This document shows, piece after piece, positions 1 through 11,462 of a stretch of DNA of 26,347 bases. Position 1 is the first letter of the stretch. Every line of letters starts with the position of its first letter. Origin of the DNA: Pelargonium cotyledonis (taxonomy: Eukaryota; Streptophyta; Magnoliopsida; Geraniales; Geraniaceae). The DNA lies in contig JAYMTA010000592.1 of NCBI GenBank assembly GCA_036897625.1, positions 1 to 26,347 on the forward strand, in the 5' to 3' direction. The position numbers and the translations under genes are program-made. The notes beneath the pieces were generated by a model. The model worked only from the letters and a program-made list of their open reading frames with translations. It did not search any database and was not told the DNA's origin.

Positions 1-1569
1 GAGCTCGAACTCCTAGTCTTTGTGCTAGCAAGTACCGAGAAACCTTCGCTTCTTGAACACTCTAGAACCGGGCAGCACCTCCTCACTTTGTCTCTCACTT
101 TGCTCTCAACCTTTTGTAGCTAATGAATGTGTAACTCCTATGTGGTGGCTGTCCTCTCTATTTATAGAGATGAGAAATGATCATTCAAATTTAACTAAAT
201 GGAAGACTTGAAGTATTCTATTCAAGGTGTTTGAATATTTCTATTCAAACCTTGAATAGTTCTTCATTGAAATTAGAAGCTGATTTGTTAGCTCTCTTCT
301 TGGGTCTCAACGGGCTTATTAAAGTGTGGGCTACTTATATATAAGCCTCACAAAAATCCCAAATCAAAACAGCCCAAAATATGTAATCAAATCAAATTGG
401 TTCCATATGAATCAATAGCCACATAGTTTGGCTAGAAGATATGATCCAAATGAATTAAATTGCTATCCATATTAATTTGACCATCATCACTAGCTTTCTT
501 GGTCCAACCAATCCGGAATAACCTCACTTAAAACATGTTGTCCAAACGTGAGTTTTCCCGGAACAATTCTGAACTTTCATTGGTGTGAATATAGAGATGT
601 CTTGGAAACACTTTCCAAACATATCTAGAGTTTAGCAAAGGTTTTCTTACGCGATCGCCTGTATGAGTGTGACCCTATGAGATCTCACAACGTTGGCAAT
701 GACGTCCTAAAACAACATAAACACTGAACGAACCTTACCAAGCCATCAGTGCTACCCAAGTTGTGAGACTTGACGTGACAGTCAAATCTCTACGAAACAT
801 AACTACTAAATGTCTGATCATTTTGTCTTAGATATCTTGATCCAAACACGAGCCATGGACTACCATACTCGTATGGACTAGATCATATGATTTCTTGATC
901 TTAAGCGTGTCATCAGAACAAATGATCACGACAACGCATGTCGTATCATTTGGGTGCACCTCTTCATAACAAATGCTCATCAAAAGACCCAGAGATATCA
1001 CTTTGCTGGTCTGGAGGGACAAATCCTTTCTTGATTACTCACCATCCGTCTTCATGACTTGTGGTGTACCCAATACCAGCCGTTATAAGAAATCCTATTA
1101 CGGGTGTCGTTTGACTGGATCAAAGCACACGACTCATCATGTCAAGGTGCCTATGGTGACTTTAAGTTTAAGGATCAACATACTTTGCCACAGTTCTAGG
1201 AGAGTCGCTTATGACATCTAAGTAGTATCCTATGAATAACTTTCCTGTGGGTCGGTCCAGTGTAATGGTTCACTAACCACCACCTACACTGTTGAGTGGC
1301 ATCCCAATGTCCTATGACAATACTTTGCCATCAAAAAATAGTATACTAGTCTAAATCGTATCACCACTGACCATACCATGGTGATACTCAACTAGGAACA
1401 CATTTAAGGATAATATAACTATCCTATGGTCAATCTTATATAATTACATACTTAAACACATAAGGTATGTAATATAATAATGGCAATGCTTTTATTTATC
1501 AAATCTGAACATTACAAGAATTGTCCTATTACAATCATACATGATTGGTTCCTAGGGCATTTCCTAACA
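1..1569 (-). mobile_element. LTR of an LTR retrotransposon (fossil), cut by the window edge
   Basis: Read on the minus strand, the sequence begins at 1569 with the TG start usual for LTRs (TGTTAGGAAATGCCC) and runs at least to base 1. A strong TATA box (TATAAATAG, at about 158-167) lies deep in the LTR, followed by a leader-like stretch. This is the expected order U3, TATA, R. No coding domain is seen, and the several ORFs here are short and unrelated to known proteins. The sharp start at 1569 falls inside LINE ORF1 sequence, so this element inserted into an older LINE. Only one end is visible, so I cannot tell a solo LTR from a full element, nor date it by LTR comparison. Copia or gypsy assignment is not possible from the LTR alone. 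Confidence 0.7.
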
Positions 1570-3420
1570 GGAATAATATCAATCCTTTTATGTTGTTCGA
1601 CTCTTTTCATATATTATTTGGGTTGTGGGGCCCTTAGGGTTAGATTGGGTAGTTTAGTTGTGCTGGTAGAGGTACGAGATTTGGATGGGATTGGAACATC
1701 AGAGATTGTCTCCTCAGATTCTCTGCCAATAATAATTAGAGTCTGTGGTGGGGATTTCAAAGAAACATTCCCTTTGCATGCGTATAGGTCTTCGCCTGGA
1801 GCAGTAATTGATGTAATAATGAGTGGTTGTGACCCTTCTGTTTCGCCAACCACTTTCACAATTCCCGAGGAGGCGCAATGACTTTGGTGGTTGGGCCTCG
1901 ATCGGGAGGGATTTTAAAAGTTTTGTCCAACTTGTCCGCCACCAATGGGATTTTCCAGTAACAATGAGTTTACATGGGATTTACTAGCATGTCCGACGCC
2001 GGTAGAATTTTCCAGTAACGATAGGCTTACGTGGGATTTGCTAGTTGTAGATTCCGCTGGTAATGGCTGCCAGTTCTCCTCGAAGTTATCTAGTAAGAAA
2101 GTTGGGATCTCACAGCGGTTCTTCTCCATAATTGAGATGGGAAAGAAAGTTGTCCCTACTTTGAGTCTCGTTGATTTGTGAATGTGATCGAAGTCTGTGG
2201 TATGAATCAGAGCGTAACCATTGTCCAAATCTCTTCCCCACCTGGTTACTTCCTCGATCATCAATACTGTCCCACAAAATTTTTGCCAAGTTAGAGAAAG
2301 TGTTTTCACACCAAGCATGAATTGGAACCCCTGAAATGCTTTCCCAACTGAAACGGCCTCCACTGCGTTTGAAACGAAGTCAATCTGTGAAAAGTGAGAA
2401 GTGGTGTGCAAGCTTTTTCCAATTACAACTATGCATGTTGTTGAACATACACTCGTGCTGAAATAAGAGTAGGAAAGTTTTTTTGCCCATGGCATGAACA
2501 TGATGCCATTGATGCCTTCCATGCGAAAGCTCGACTGCAACGAGCTTGAGGAGACGTTCACTCTGGAGACGGCGATGATGCACCATCACAACTTCTGCAG
2601 TAGGATGTCCATTATGTAACCTGGGCATTGAGGGATACATGCACGTCCCCCATTGCTGGAGCCCATTACCGCGTCTTTGAAGGAGATCCCTGGAAGGATT
2701 TTGTCACGTCTTGGAGCGGAGGATTCATTTTGGTTCAGATGGATAATTTTTATTGGGGGTAGCATTGCGATCTGGTGTAACGTTGGATTTGGTCTGGTGT
2801 GTATTGCTCCTTTTGGTGATGTTGATACTGGCGGACCTAATATTGTTGTTATTATCCCGGCTGGCGGCGGAAGAGACTTTCCTTATGCTTGTGGAGTTGT
2901 GGTTGTCCCGATTGGCAGCTATTGAGACTTTTCCACGACAAAGAGGTGTTTTCACATACTCCACCTTAATGGGTTGTTCGAATAAACTAGTCCAATCAAA
3001 TATTCTTCTAATCCTCATTGCTTCTTCCCTGGTATGAACGACAATGAAGCCAAAACTTGTGCCTGTGTTGTTTGGCAGCCGACGGACTGTTCAATCTAGG
3101 ACGTCAGTGCGGTTTTGGAAAATATTGCGTAGCCACGGTTCAGTCATGTTGCCCTGTAGATTACCGACATATAGTGGTTGGTGTCCTCCTTGGTCTTTAC
3201 TTGTGGTTGGTAGCTAATGTGATCTAGGATGGTTGATGCTGGTCTAGAGGTGATGTGGGGTTGTGTTGTGTTGATGCTAGCGGTCGGCGGTCTGGTTGTT
3301 GGCTGTGGAGGGCGAAAGGAGAAAAGTCTGACTCCAATCCATCTAACACATGAGATTTGATAATAAGTTAAATAGTATCTCTTGAGTTTGTTCCAACACA
3401 TATCCATATAACTCAAAATG
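1570..3420 (-). pseudogene. LINE (L1-type) ORF1 relic with RRM domain
   Basis: The minus strand encodes pieces of a plant L1 LINE ORF1. Near 3175-2900 is an RNA-recognition motif: RNP2-like PLYVGNLQG, then RNP1-like SFGFIVV and EEAMRI. It is followed by a polar linker rich in N, S and K (to about 2725). The central domain lies at 2280-2080 and reads WQKFCGTVLMIEEVTRWGR, then ALIHTTDFDHIHKSTRLKVG, matching the W-x-G-x-hydrophobic-DE-T pattern after DUF4283 in such proteins. The reading frame changes between 3416-3144 (N-terminal, ending just before the RRM), the RRM frame and the 2561-1914 frame, and the RRM has an in-frame TGA, so the copy is dead. ORF2 would lie left of the LTR and is not seen here. 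The class is confident; the exact 5' end is not. Confidence 0.72.
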
Positions 3421-4449
3421 TAAATTTACAACAATATCCAACTTTTTTTATTTATTTAATATTATCAAAATAGAAAAATCACTTATACTTGTTAGTCTTA
3501 TCATTTCATCTTCATTTTACTAAAATTTTGTAACAGCCGTGCATCATCAATTTTTTTTTTAATGATAAAATATTCAAGTATCTCTATATTGCTGTTTTTT
3601 AGAATTTGTTTCTATCTAGCTATTTATTTAGGTATTGTGTGAGAACATTTACAAGTTTGCATAAGTTGTTGTCACAACATTAAAAATGTTCCAAATAACC
3701 AAAAAGGAGTTTTTCTCTATTTGGAAAGATAAAAGAAAGACATGATTGACTCATATTTTGAAGACAATTTAAACAACCTAAGCAAGGAAGGCCACGCTTA
3801 ATGTCATAAAAGTGTTATTGTAATCATATTGTCAAATTATTGACAAAGTATTTCTAGTTCAAAAAAGCGAATTCGAAAAGATGTCTGGAAAGGAAAATGT
3901 TATTGGGCTACGTTGAAAGCTATTTCATTAGAGAAATCTCTTTCTTCCGGGAATTCCAAAACTATATGAGTTTTATTGCATGTTGAGAAGGTAAAAATGA
4001 TCATTGAGGCCTAACCCCATAATAATTATTAGAATATTTAATGAAGGAAACAAAGGCAAGAACGTTTGAAAACTAAAACAATTTGACCTTAATTCCACCA
4101 TAAATGTTCAAAAGTAAATAAATAAATAAAAGAGAATATTTTCAATGTCATAAGAGATGACATTTGAAAGTAAAGATTGCAAATAACATTAAGAGAAAGT
4201 GTTAACGGGGTGTTAACTCGCTCAAACTAGATGTTCACTATCAAGATTCAGAAAGCTTACAAAGAATATGAACACACTATTGACTGTGACAAATGATCCT
4301 AGCATTTGAGCACAAAATGATCTTTAAGATCTATAGTGCCACACTCTCGCTAAACACAATAAGCAAAATGCCTAAAATTTGAATGAGATTTGTTCATATA
4401 AACAACTTTTGATTCAAACACAAATATCATAACACTTAAAGCAAGTTTC
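3421..4449. other. AT-rich intergenic DNA, no gene seen
   Basis: No reading frame resembling a protein, no RNA gene and no clear terminal repeats. The stretch is AT-rich with short homopolymer runs. Confidence 0.6.
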
Positions 4450-4598
4450 ATTTTACTAGTTGAACTCCACAACAGGGGGCAACTCCGCTCTTTTAGCTCA
4501 AACCCCACTCCATACCATTAAGAAGGAGGATCGAACCCGAGACCTCAAAGAGAATCTGAGGCACTTAAACCGCTTAGCCCAAAGAATCTGGTCAACCA
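4450..4598 (-). mobile_element. tRNA-derived SINE-like element
   Basis: On the minus strand a Pol III type 2 promoter layout is visible: an A-box-like GGGCTAAGCGGTT (4580-4568) and, about 30 bases downstream, a B box GGTTCGATCC (4537-4528). The tRNA-like head is followed by an unrelated tail to about 4450. The tRNA body cannot be folded into a complete cloverleaf by eye, so this is a SINE rather than a tRNA gene. The overall order resembles the Au-type SINEs of angiosperms, but I cannot assign a family. Ends are approximate and no target duplication was found. Confidence 0.6.
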
Positions 4599-5534
4599 TG
4601 ATTTATCAGCTCATACTCTCACCCAATTAATCCATGCCAATTAGGTGATGACAACTCATCAATTAACACTCATACCCACCCCAATGAATTGGTGAGTATG
4701 GCGCCCACCCAGAATCATTTATCTTATAGAGTCTCATCCAACAAATCATGGCTATTCTGAATAGGGTGAAAATGTAAAGGGTAAAATTCTAAAATCATAC
4801 TTTTTAAAATTATTTTTAATCTTTTAAACTGTGTTAGTTTTGATGAAATCCGTTGGTCATTTTAACATCATGGGATGCCACAAAATAGAACAAACTTAAA
4901 TTGACTTCTCTGAAACAAAGAAAAGTTCAGGGACCGATTTGATAAAAAACCCTGGATAATTCAAATATTATTTTGTAGCTTTATCACTTTCAGCTCCTTA
5001 AAGTCATCATTTTTTTTCTGAACATAAACATCATTTCAGAACAACTCATTCCAATTTCTTATGATTTCAACCACCTTTAAGATTGGAACAATTAGGAAGA
5101 AGAAAGTGATTGTTAGAAGTGAAGAAGGAGAATAAGATGAGCTGAACGACTGTGCTCTGAGGCAAGAAAGCAAGAAAAGAAGCGAGAATGTTTCAATTTG
5201 TGAGAAGAAGAAGGTAACAAGATCGAGCACGAATTGACACCGTTTGGAATGATGAGCAAAAAGAAATTTAGAATCCTTACTTGGGAAAAAAGAAAGAAAG
5301 AGCTGACTATACATACAACACTGCAAAATCAGAGTTGGATGTGGTAATAATGAGAGTGGAGGCAGGAATCGTACAAGTCAAGCGAGGCACAATGGACTGT
5401 TTTCCATCTATCAAGATGTGAGAGTATTTAAGTTGAGAAAAATAGAGTGAATAGGTAATATGCAAAATATATATATATTTTTTTTCCAAATATGCAAAAT
5501 ATTTGCATACTATTTAGTGCATTATTCTGATATT
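4599..5534. other. Intergenic DNA, no gene seen
   Basis: AT-rich to purine-rich DNA. The open frames of 60-96 codons on the minus strand (5036-5489) are low-complexity products of a GA-rich stretch and resemble no family I know. Confidence 0.55.
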
Positions 5535-6955
5535 TAAGCATTGATTCGACTCAGTTATGTTCGTTTTATGTGTTTTTACTTTATTTTGTTAGATTTAATG
5601 TTTGATGTAGTTTTTTTTTTTTTTTTTTTTGCATGTTTTAGGTCATTTTGAAGTTAATTTTGACAAAGTGGAGTTCAATGCGAAGAAATTGGAGCTAAAG
5701 CACGTGTTGTTTAAGCTGACCCCTATAGGGTAGATTGGTAATTTCACAATAGTCGTAGAGGACTTCTCAAACTTTCAAACTAGTGCACACACGCATAATT
5801 CTGATATCGTTTAGACACTCAAAAGTTCATTTGAAGACATACCAACAACAAAGTCACAACTATGCAGAACTCTAATATATTAAGAATCGCGACTCTGGCC
5901 TGTAACAGATTTCTACATTTTTTATGTTTTTATTGTACCAAGATTCTATATATAGTTTAAGGTTTCGTCTTTTTGAAAAGGGGCATGCACTTTAGGTCAT
6001 TTTTAGGGTTCTAGAGAGAGGGGGGTAAATTGAGATTAAAGATATTTGGAGAAGAAGATTGAAGCTTGAAAAAGCCATATTTTCGTCATTGAAGCTTATT
6101 TTCATGGTGTATCTCTTCTAACTCTCTACTTTTAAGCTTGATTTATGAAAGTTCACTTGTACTTGACTATTGAATGATGAATATGAGTATTATTGCTTGT
6201 TTTATTGTTCTATCTTCATCTATGAGTAATTAAATTTCTCTTAGAAGGATTTTAAACTCTAGAATTGGTGATTGGTGGTAGATTTTTGATATGATTGTTT
6301 GTGAGTATTGTGCTCTTGGGATTTCTCTTGTTATAATTGTCTTGAGTGTTGAGTTGTGAAATTCCACCATATGGGTTTTAGTGATTCTGCAAGAGCTTGG
6401 GAACAAGCCTTGGAGCAACATATTGAAATCCTGAGATTGTAAGGTCTAGAGATTGAAATAGCGATTCCAACGATTCAATTACTCGATTTTTATTGATGAT
6501 CTTTGAATCCTTTTCGGGCATAGTGATTTAGCCCCGAGAAGATCGGTTCAAGTGCACGATTTCTCGCATGACAAGTTAGATAGCGCCACATTGAGTGAAT
6601 TAGCAAATATTTCATAGAACTTGATTTAAATCAATCATTGACACTAGTTCTAGGGATCAATCCATACTTCATTTAGATCTACTCTTTACCCTCTTAATTG
6701 CCTATTGTTGGTTGACTCCCATTACTTGTGAATATATATCTTATACTTTTTATTTTACTTGTTCATACACACACAACACATTACATGGTTTTCTTATCGT
6801 ATTTGTTTTAATTCCCTAAAGATATTTGAATTCAGTTTATTGTTCCAATTTATCTTGTTGTAGTCTCTACGATACAGTATCTGGAGCACCTCGAGAGTTC
6901 CATTATTACTTCAAAACTCTTTGGTGCACTTGTCGAGTAAGCGTTATAGAGTATG
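5535..6955 (+). mobile_element. Old LTR of Ty3/gypsy Tat/Athila type (fossil)
   Basis: Several stretches fit the long LTRs of this group: a T-run then GCATGTTTTAGGTCA (5611-5645), a TATA-like CTATATATAG near 5947, CTATGAGTAATTAA near 6220, GCATGACAAGTTAG near 6566, and a terminal block with CTCTACGATAC (6866) and GGTGCACTTGTCGAG (6922). Just after comes TGGCGC (about 6954), where such elements start a tRNA-Asp primer-binding site (known form begins TGGCGCCGTTGCC); here only the first bases fit. There is no coding domain. The copy looks old and decayed. Boundaries and family are by pattern memory, not alignment. Confidence 0.5.
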
Positions 6956-6971
6956 GCGCGAGCGTACCAAT

Positions 6972-7018
6972 AGGTGCTGAATGTTATCAGTGTTCTTACT
7001 CCCCCTGTCTCTCTATTT
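6972..7018 (+). repeat. 47-bp direct repeat, copy 1
   Basis: Starts AGGTGCTGAATGTTATCAG and matches 11412-11458 at about 40 of 47 positions by eye, in the same orientation, 4.4 kb apart. It lies just past the presumed end of the LTR at about 6955. Confidence 0.8.
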
Positions 7019-7404
7019 CCCACTGCAGTTCTCACTCTAAATAATTTGTGATTGATTTGTCATAAAAAAATCAAAAGTAAAATCGTCAATGAGAGATCGA
7101 CATATGACATGACTACTCAGACGAAAAAGTGATTTGCCGGTCTGAACCGGTCAGAGCGACCCAAAAAATGAAGTCTTCCAAAAATATCCAACACTATACT
7201 CATATTGAAGAGAAAAATGCAAGGAGCGCAGTCGTTCAAACAGAAGTCGAATCGGACTTCAAACGAACCCGGAATGGCCAAAAAACGAATCCAACAAAGG
7301 ACCTGAAAAGGTCACGTGGCAATCACACGCTTGGCGCGACCTCGAAATCAGCGCCTGCGTGCGGTGATTCAAATCACCGCGCATAAAAGCCCATGGCCCA
7401 CTCA
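7019..7404. other. Unassigned sequence, possibly retroelement leader
   Basis: More GC-balanced than its surroundings, with a small inverted repeat CCGGTctgaACCGG (7138-7151). An open frame of 85 codons (7129-7386) is highly polar and resembles nothing I recognise. The position after an LTR and before a Ty3/gypsy block makes an untranslated leader of an LTR element a reasonable guess, but no more. Confidence 0.35.
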
Positions 7405-7510
7405 AATCAGCTCTCCACATAAACAACTCCACCCTATAAGCTCTTCACATATATAGCTCCACACAAAAAAGCTCTCCACATAAACAGCTCCCCACACAAA
7501 CAACTCCCCA
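7405..7510 (+). repeat. Tandem repeat, about 30-bp units, diverged
   Basis: About four imperfect units built on AGCTCTCCACATAAACAACT, spaced roughly 25-35 bases apart (near 7409, 7438, 7469 and 7495). Unit length drifts, so this is an old minisatellite rather than a fresh array. Confidence 0.7.
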
Positions 7511-8198
7511 AATTAATTGTGCCCCTCACTACAACACACTCCATATTTTTATTCTTCATCTCACACCACTCCAAAATAAATGAGACTAAATCTCCACGCC
7601 GTCACCAACCATTTTGGCCATTTTCCGTCACCAGCATTTTGGTCATTCACTGGCACAGAATCATGTCGACTTTTGGCCGTCCTCCGTCCATGATAGAACA
7701 AATCAAACATCCATGCTCCGTGCCATGCCTCACTTCAACTTCGTCCATTAGTTATGTTCCAAACGACTCGCTCTAGGAGTCTCGACCACGTCAAATAGGT
7801 GCTCCATTCTTGTTGGTGTGACGAACCAACAGGATGGAAGCCAAGACTATGACCAAACTCACGTGATTAGGCTCGTGATACTGAAAGACAAAAGGTCAAC
7901 CGTGGCAGTAAGTCAAAATTGTAAATAGGGCCCGAGGCCTCCCGTAAAAAGGCCAGACATTTTATCATTTAAGCACTCATAATATCAAACCGAAAACTCT
8001 CTCTACGTGTTCTTCGTGTGTTCATCATGCGTTCTTCAATTTTTGAACGAGGCACAGAGTAACGATTCAGTCTTTAGTTTTCATAAACTATTTGTGTGAG
8101 ATTCTCATTCTCATGTCGGAGGCTGTTTCCTGGGATCACTCATAGGACTCAGCTTAATGGTGTGCTACCTTTTGCAGGATTTCCCAGGTCTTGGATTG
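7511..8198. other. Unassigned sequence, no gene recognised
   Basis: No recognised protein. A small inverted repeat TGTTGGT/ACCAACA lies at 7811-7831. CTCTCTACGTGTTCTTCG near 7997 and the following bases look like transcribed leader sequence of an LTR element, but no primer site or LTR end could be fixed. Confidence 0.35.
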
Positions 8199-8310
8199 AG
8201 GATGTCATCGTCACCACCTAAATTGAGGACGTCACCATCACTGTCACCACCTGAATTGAGGACGTCACTGTCACCCTCACCGCCGAAGACGTCATTGTCA
8301 CCAAGACAAA
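8199..8310 (+). repeat. Short tandem repeat in a coding-like stretch
   Basis: Three to four diverged units of about 27-36 bp built on CACCTGAATTGAGGACGTCA. In one plus-strand frame they give repeated IEDVTVT-like peptides, followed by an acidic run (NLDIDLDLDLEFGKDD, about 8357-8404). That frame is not open throughout. The overlapping frame 8157-8381 is open and gives a serine/proline repeat (SPPELRTSLSPSPP). No family is recognised, so I do not call a gene. Confidence 0.55.
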
Positions 8311-8639
8311 CCTTAACTTGGAGCTTGAATCAAAATTTGAATTTAACTCGAACCCTAACTTGGACATTGACTTGGACCTAGACCTTGAATTTGGAAAAGA
8401 TGACCTGAGACGACGCCGTATCACACTTGGAATTTTGATTTGTAAAAAATAGTCCAATCAGTGATGATTGCTTGAGTGTAACTATTATCAAATTTCCTTC
8501 TATGTTGAATGAAAAAGTCTTGGAAACTTATAGCTGAAGCTAAATCCGAGATGTGATGTTCTTTTTCTGCTCATTTTCAGTAGTGCTCTCCACTTCTAAC
8601 ATACCATTTTCGGTGTGTTCATTGCCCTCTTGCACACAA

Positions 8640-8805
8640 TCATGGTTAATAATACAGGCACACATGGTGACATAAGGGTTCTACTCAAAACAAACCAAGG
8701 CGCCCTGACTGAGGAAGTTACAAAGATCAAAACAAAGGACAATCCATGGATTTGAAACTGTCCAAATTTTATCATTTCTCAAAAAAAAAAAAAAAAAAAA
8801 AAAAA
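8640..8805 (+). pseudogene. Possible retrocopy scrap ending in poly(A)
   Basis: An ATG at 8641 opens a 36-codon frame (MVNNTGTHGDIRVLL, later ALTEEVTKIKTKDNPWI) that stops about 30 bases before an uninterrupted run of 25 A (8781-8805). A coding-looking fragment followed by poly(A) suits a truncated retrotransposed message, but the protein is not recognised and no target duplication was found. It could equally be chance next to a homopolymer. Confidence 0.25.
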
Positions 8806-9479
8806 CTAGAAGGCCTGGAGAAACTAACTCCCCATCACCACATATAGCTCAAGATACAAGTCAACCAAACTTTTTTTCAATGTCCCTGATAAAAATGCAA
8901 TATGCTTTCCAAAATTTTCTGGCTAATATCTAATAGAATGGATAGCTCGAGCATAAGCATATTTTGCTATATACAGAACACATGAGTAAGGTAAATTGAT
9001 ATTAGTTGAAGTAATATGGAAGGCTCCCATATAAATTGGTTCCAAAGCCTTAAGAAATTAGGGCACTTGTTTGATTAGTAAACCTTCACCAAAATTCTAA
9101 TAGAGCAATTTGCCCCCTCGGAGTTTGAGAACCCAAGGAGGGCTCTATTTAAGTTACACCAAAGACATACGTATGTGGTTAAATTCTATGCTAAATTCTG
9201 TTTGTTTCTGAACAGAAGTGATAGCTTATCAAAACCTATTTGATCATCGATATATTTGTGGGAGGTTTATGGTTTGACATTCAAAGTGAGCTAATTGTTG
9301 CTAATCCATGCTCTTTATCTATAGTAGTGGGGCTTGCTAAATTCCATGAAACAAGACTTAAGACCCATAAAACACCACCATAAACTTAACCCTTCACCAG
9401 ATACTGACCAAAATCTACTCTACTTCCTACACCAAACACTTCCAAACCTATCTTAAAAAATATATCCAAACCGATACAT
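8806..9479. other. Intergenic DNA, no gene seen
   Basis: No recognisable protein, RNA gene or terminal repeats. The right side grades into the Ty3/gypsy remains, whose exact left end I cannot place. Confidence 0.5.
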
Positions 9480-11400
9480 CCTAACAAATAACACAATTTG
9501 AAATCCAAAGAAGAAGAGAAAATGGTAGTGTTTTACCTGCGATGACATATACACACATACTCACAACTACCCCAACAAACCAAAATACCTACATATTGAC
9601 ACGATTGAGGAGACTCTTAGTCATGATCAATTGTTTCAAACATCATAACCACAACAACCACATGACCCACCCCCAGATTATGAGCCTCAAGAATAAACAT
9701 GCAACTATATCCTATTTTGCCTTATCTGGTACTCAAAACACCACCACCATGAGATTCCAAGGTTGTATTGAAGGCACTCACCTATAAATTTTGGTAGACA
9801 ATGTGAGTTTTCATAATTTTATTCAACCAAGAATGGTGGAATCTTAAGGCCTCAAAATGGAATCCTGCCTCGAGTTCACAGTTAAGGTTGGAAATGGTCA
9901 AGTTTTAAGAGCTGTTGGCATGATCTTAGAGGTACTTATTTCTATTCAGTGTCACACTTTGAAAGTGTCACTCACAGTCTTATCAATTTGGGAAGTTGAT
10001 ATAGTTCTGCAAGTACAATGGTTGGCTACCTTAGGACCCTACCTGACTGACTACCAAAAAATGGTCATGAAGTCTAACTTGGATGGTAAGTTTATTCAGT
10101 TACATGGAGAAAAATCATCTGTGAAGCAAACCTATTTCCACCATTAATCGAGAATGGTTAAAACTAGAGCCATTGTTGGACTTTATATCCTAGAAGCTAC
10201 CTATGATCCTCAACTCCTTGAACCTACTTTCACCATAACACCAAACATCCACCCTGATATAACACTCCTCCTACACTTACATAACAAAAAATTTCTAAAC
10301 CAGACACACTACCCTCCCAAGACCCTTTGATTGTCACATTCCCTTATAACCAAACTCCAAACCATCAGTTGTCAAATCATACATATACCCTTTCTCTCAA
10401 AAGAATGAAATTGAAAAAATCATTGCAGAACTCCTCCAAGAAGGCTTGATTGAGTCAAGCACAGGTTCTATTTTCGCTTCTATGATCCAAGTTTAAAAAA
10501 AGGATAACACTTGGAGGTTTTGTGTAGACTACATGGCTTTAAACAACATCACAATGAAAGACAAGTTTATGATGCCTACAATAGAAGTACTATTGGATGA
10601 GTTACATAGAGTAACATATATATTTCTCCATGCTAGAAAGTATAATTATTACCAAATTATGCTTAAGGAAGAGGCTAGACACAAGACAACCTTTAGGACA
10701 CATGCAGGTCACTTCCGGTGGTTAGTGATGCCTTTTGGTTTAGGTAATACACCATCTACTTTTCAGACCCTTATAAATTATTTCCTCAAACATCAGCTGG
10801 TAAGATCAACTTTAGTCTTCTTTGATGATATTTTAGTCTATAGCAGAACTTGGAATGAACACATTGAACACTTGCACATTGCCTTGCAGACTTTACAAGA
10901 TCACTCTTTGTATGTCATATTCTCTAATTGTACTTTTGGTTAGATAAGTGTGGAATACCTAGGGCACTTTAATTGTGATAAAAGAAAGGGTAACAACATA
11001 TCCTAACAAAGTACAGACTATATTGGAATGGAAGATTCCAACCAATCTCAAACAGATTAGAGGCTTCTTAGACCTCACTATATACTATAAATGATTCATT
11101 AAGGGTTTTACAAAAGTTGCTTCTTTAATGTCAGACTTAGTAAAGAAAGATGCTTTCATCTGGAGTGATCAAGCAACCTTGTCATTCAAGGCACTTAGAG
11201 AGGCTATTACACAAGCACCTGTGCTAATTTCACCGAACTCCTCTCGGGTATTTATCATTGAAATTGATACTTTTGGATATGGAAAAGAAGTTGTTTTAAG
11301 TCAAAATGACTTTCAACTCTCAAAAGTTATGTCATAGGATGCAACATCAATTTGCTTAGCGCTCCATCTGTCAAGCTGAAAGAGTATTAAAGTCAAGAAA
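9480..11400 (+). mobile_element. Ty3/gypsy retrotransposon fragment: protease, RT, RNase H (fossil)
   Basis: Remains of a Ty3/gypsy polyprotein on the plus strand. A Gag end and protease region (about 9690-10140) contain MRFQGCIEGTHL and VQWLATLGP, a motif seen between protease and RT in chromovirus-like elements. The reverse transcriptase at about 10400-10940 includes WRFCVDYMALN, MPFGLGNTPSTFQ and the catalytic FFDDILVYS. The RNase H start is at 11128-11337 (FIWSDQATLSFKAL, then QAPVL). Integrase and both LTRs are missing or not recognised, so the element is partial, and it is broken in many places. It is old by its level of decay. It ends abruptly near 11400, just before the second copy of the 47-bp direct repeat. 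Confidence 0.88.
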
Positions 11401-11411
11401 ATAGTGCGAAA

Positions 11412-11458
11412 AGGTGTTGAATGTTATCAGTGTTCTTTCTCCCTAAGTTTTTCTATTT
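11412..11458 (+). repeat. 47-bp direct repeat, copy 2
   Basis: Starts AGGTGTTGAATGTTATCAG and matches 6972-7018. It marks the right edge of the Ty3/gypsy block. Confidence 0.8.
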
Positions 11459-11462
11459 TTTT

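Noticed and set aside
1480-1881. 133-codon plus-strand frame as a gene
   Set aside because: It spans the LTR start and the LINE ORF1 relic, both on the opposite strand, and resembles no protein.
4528-4580. tRNA gene on the minus strand
   Set aside because: A and B boxes are present, but the acceptor and anticodon stems do not pair into a cloverleaf by eye, and the tail is SINE-like.
5036-5326. 96-codon minus-strand frame
   Set aside because: Phe/Ser/Leu-rich translation of a GA-rich tract; no domain or homologue-like pattern.
9542-9787. 81-codon frame as an independent host gene
   Set aside because: Its end falls in the Ty3/gypsy Gag-protease region, so it belongs to that fossil element.
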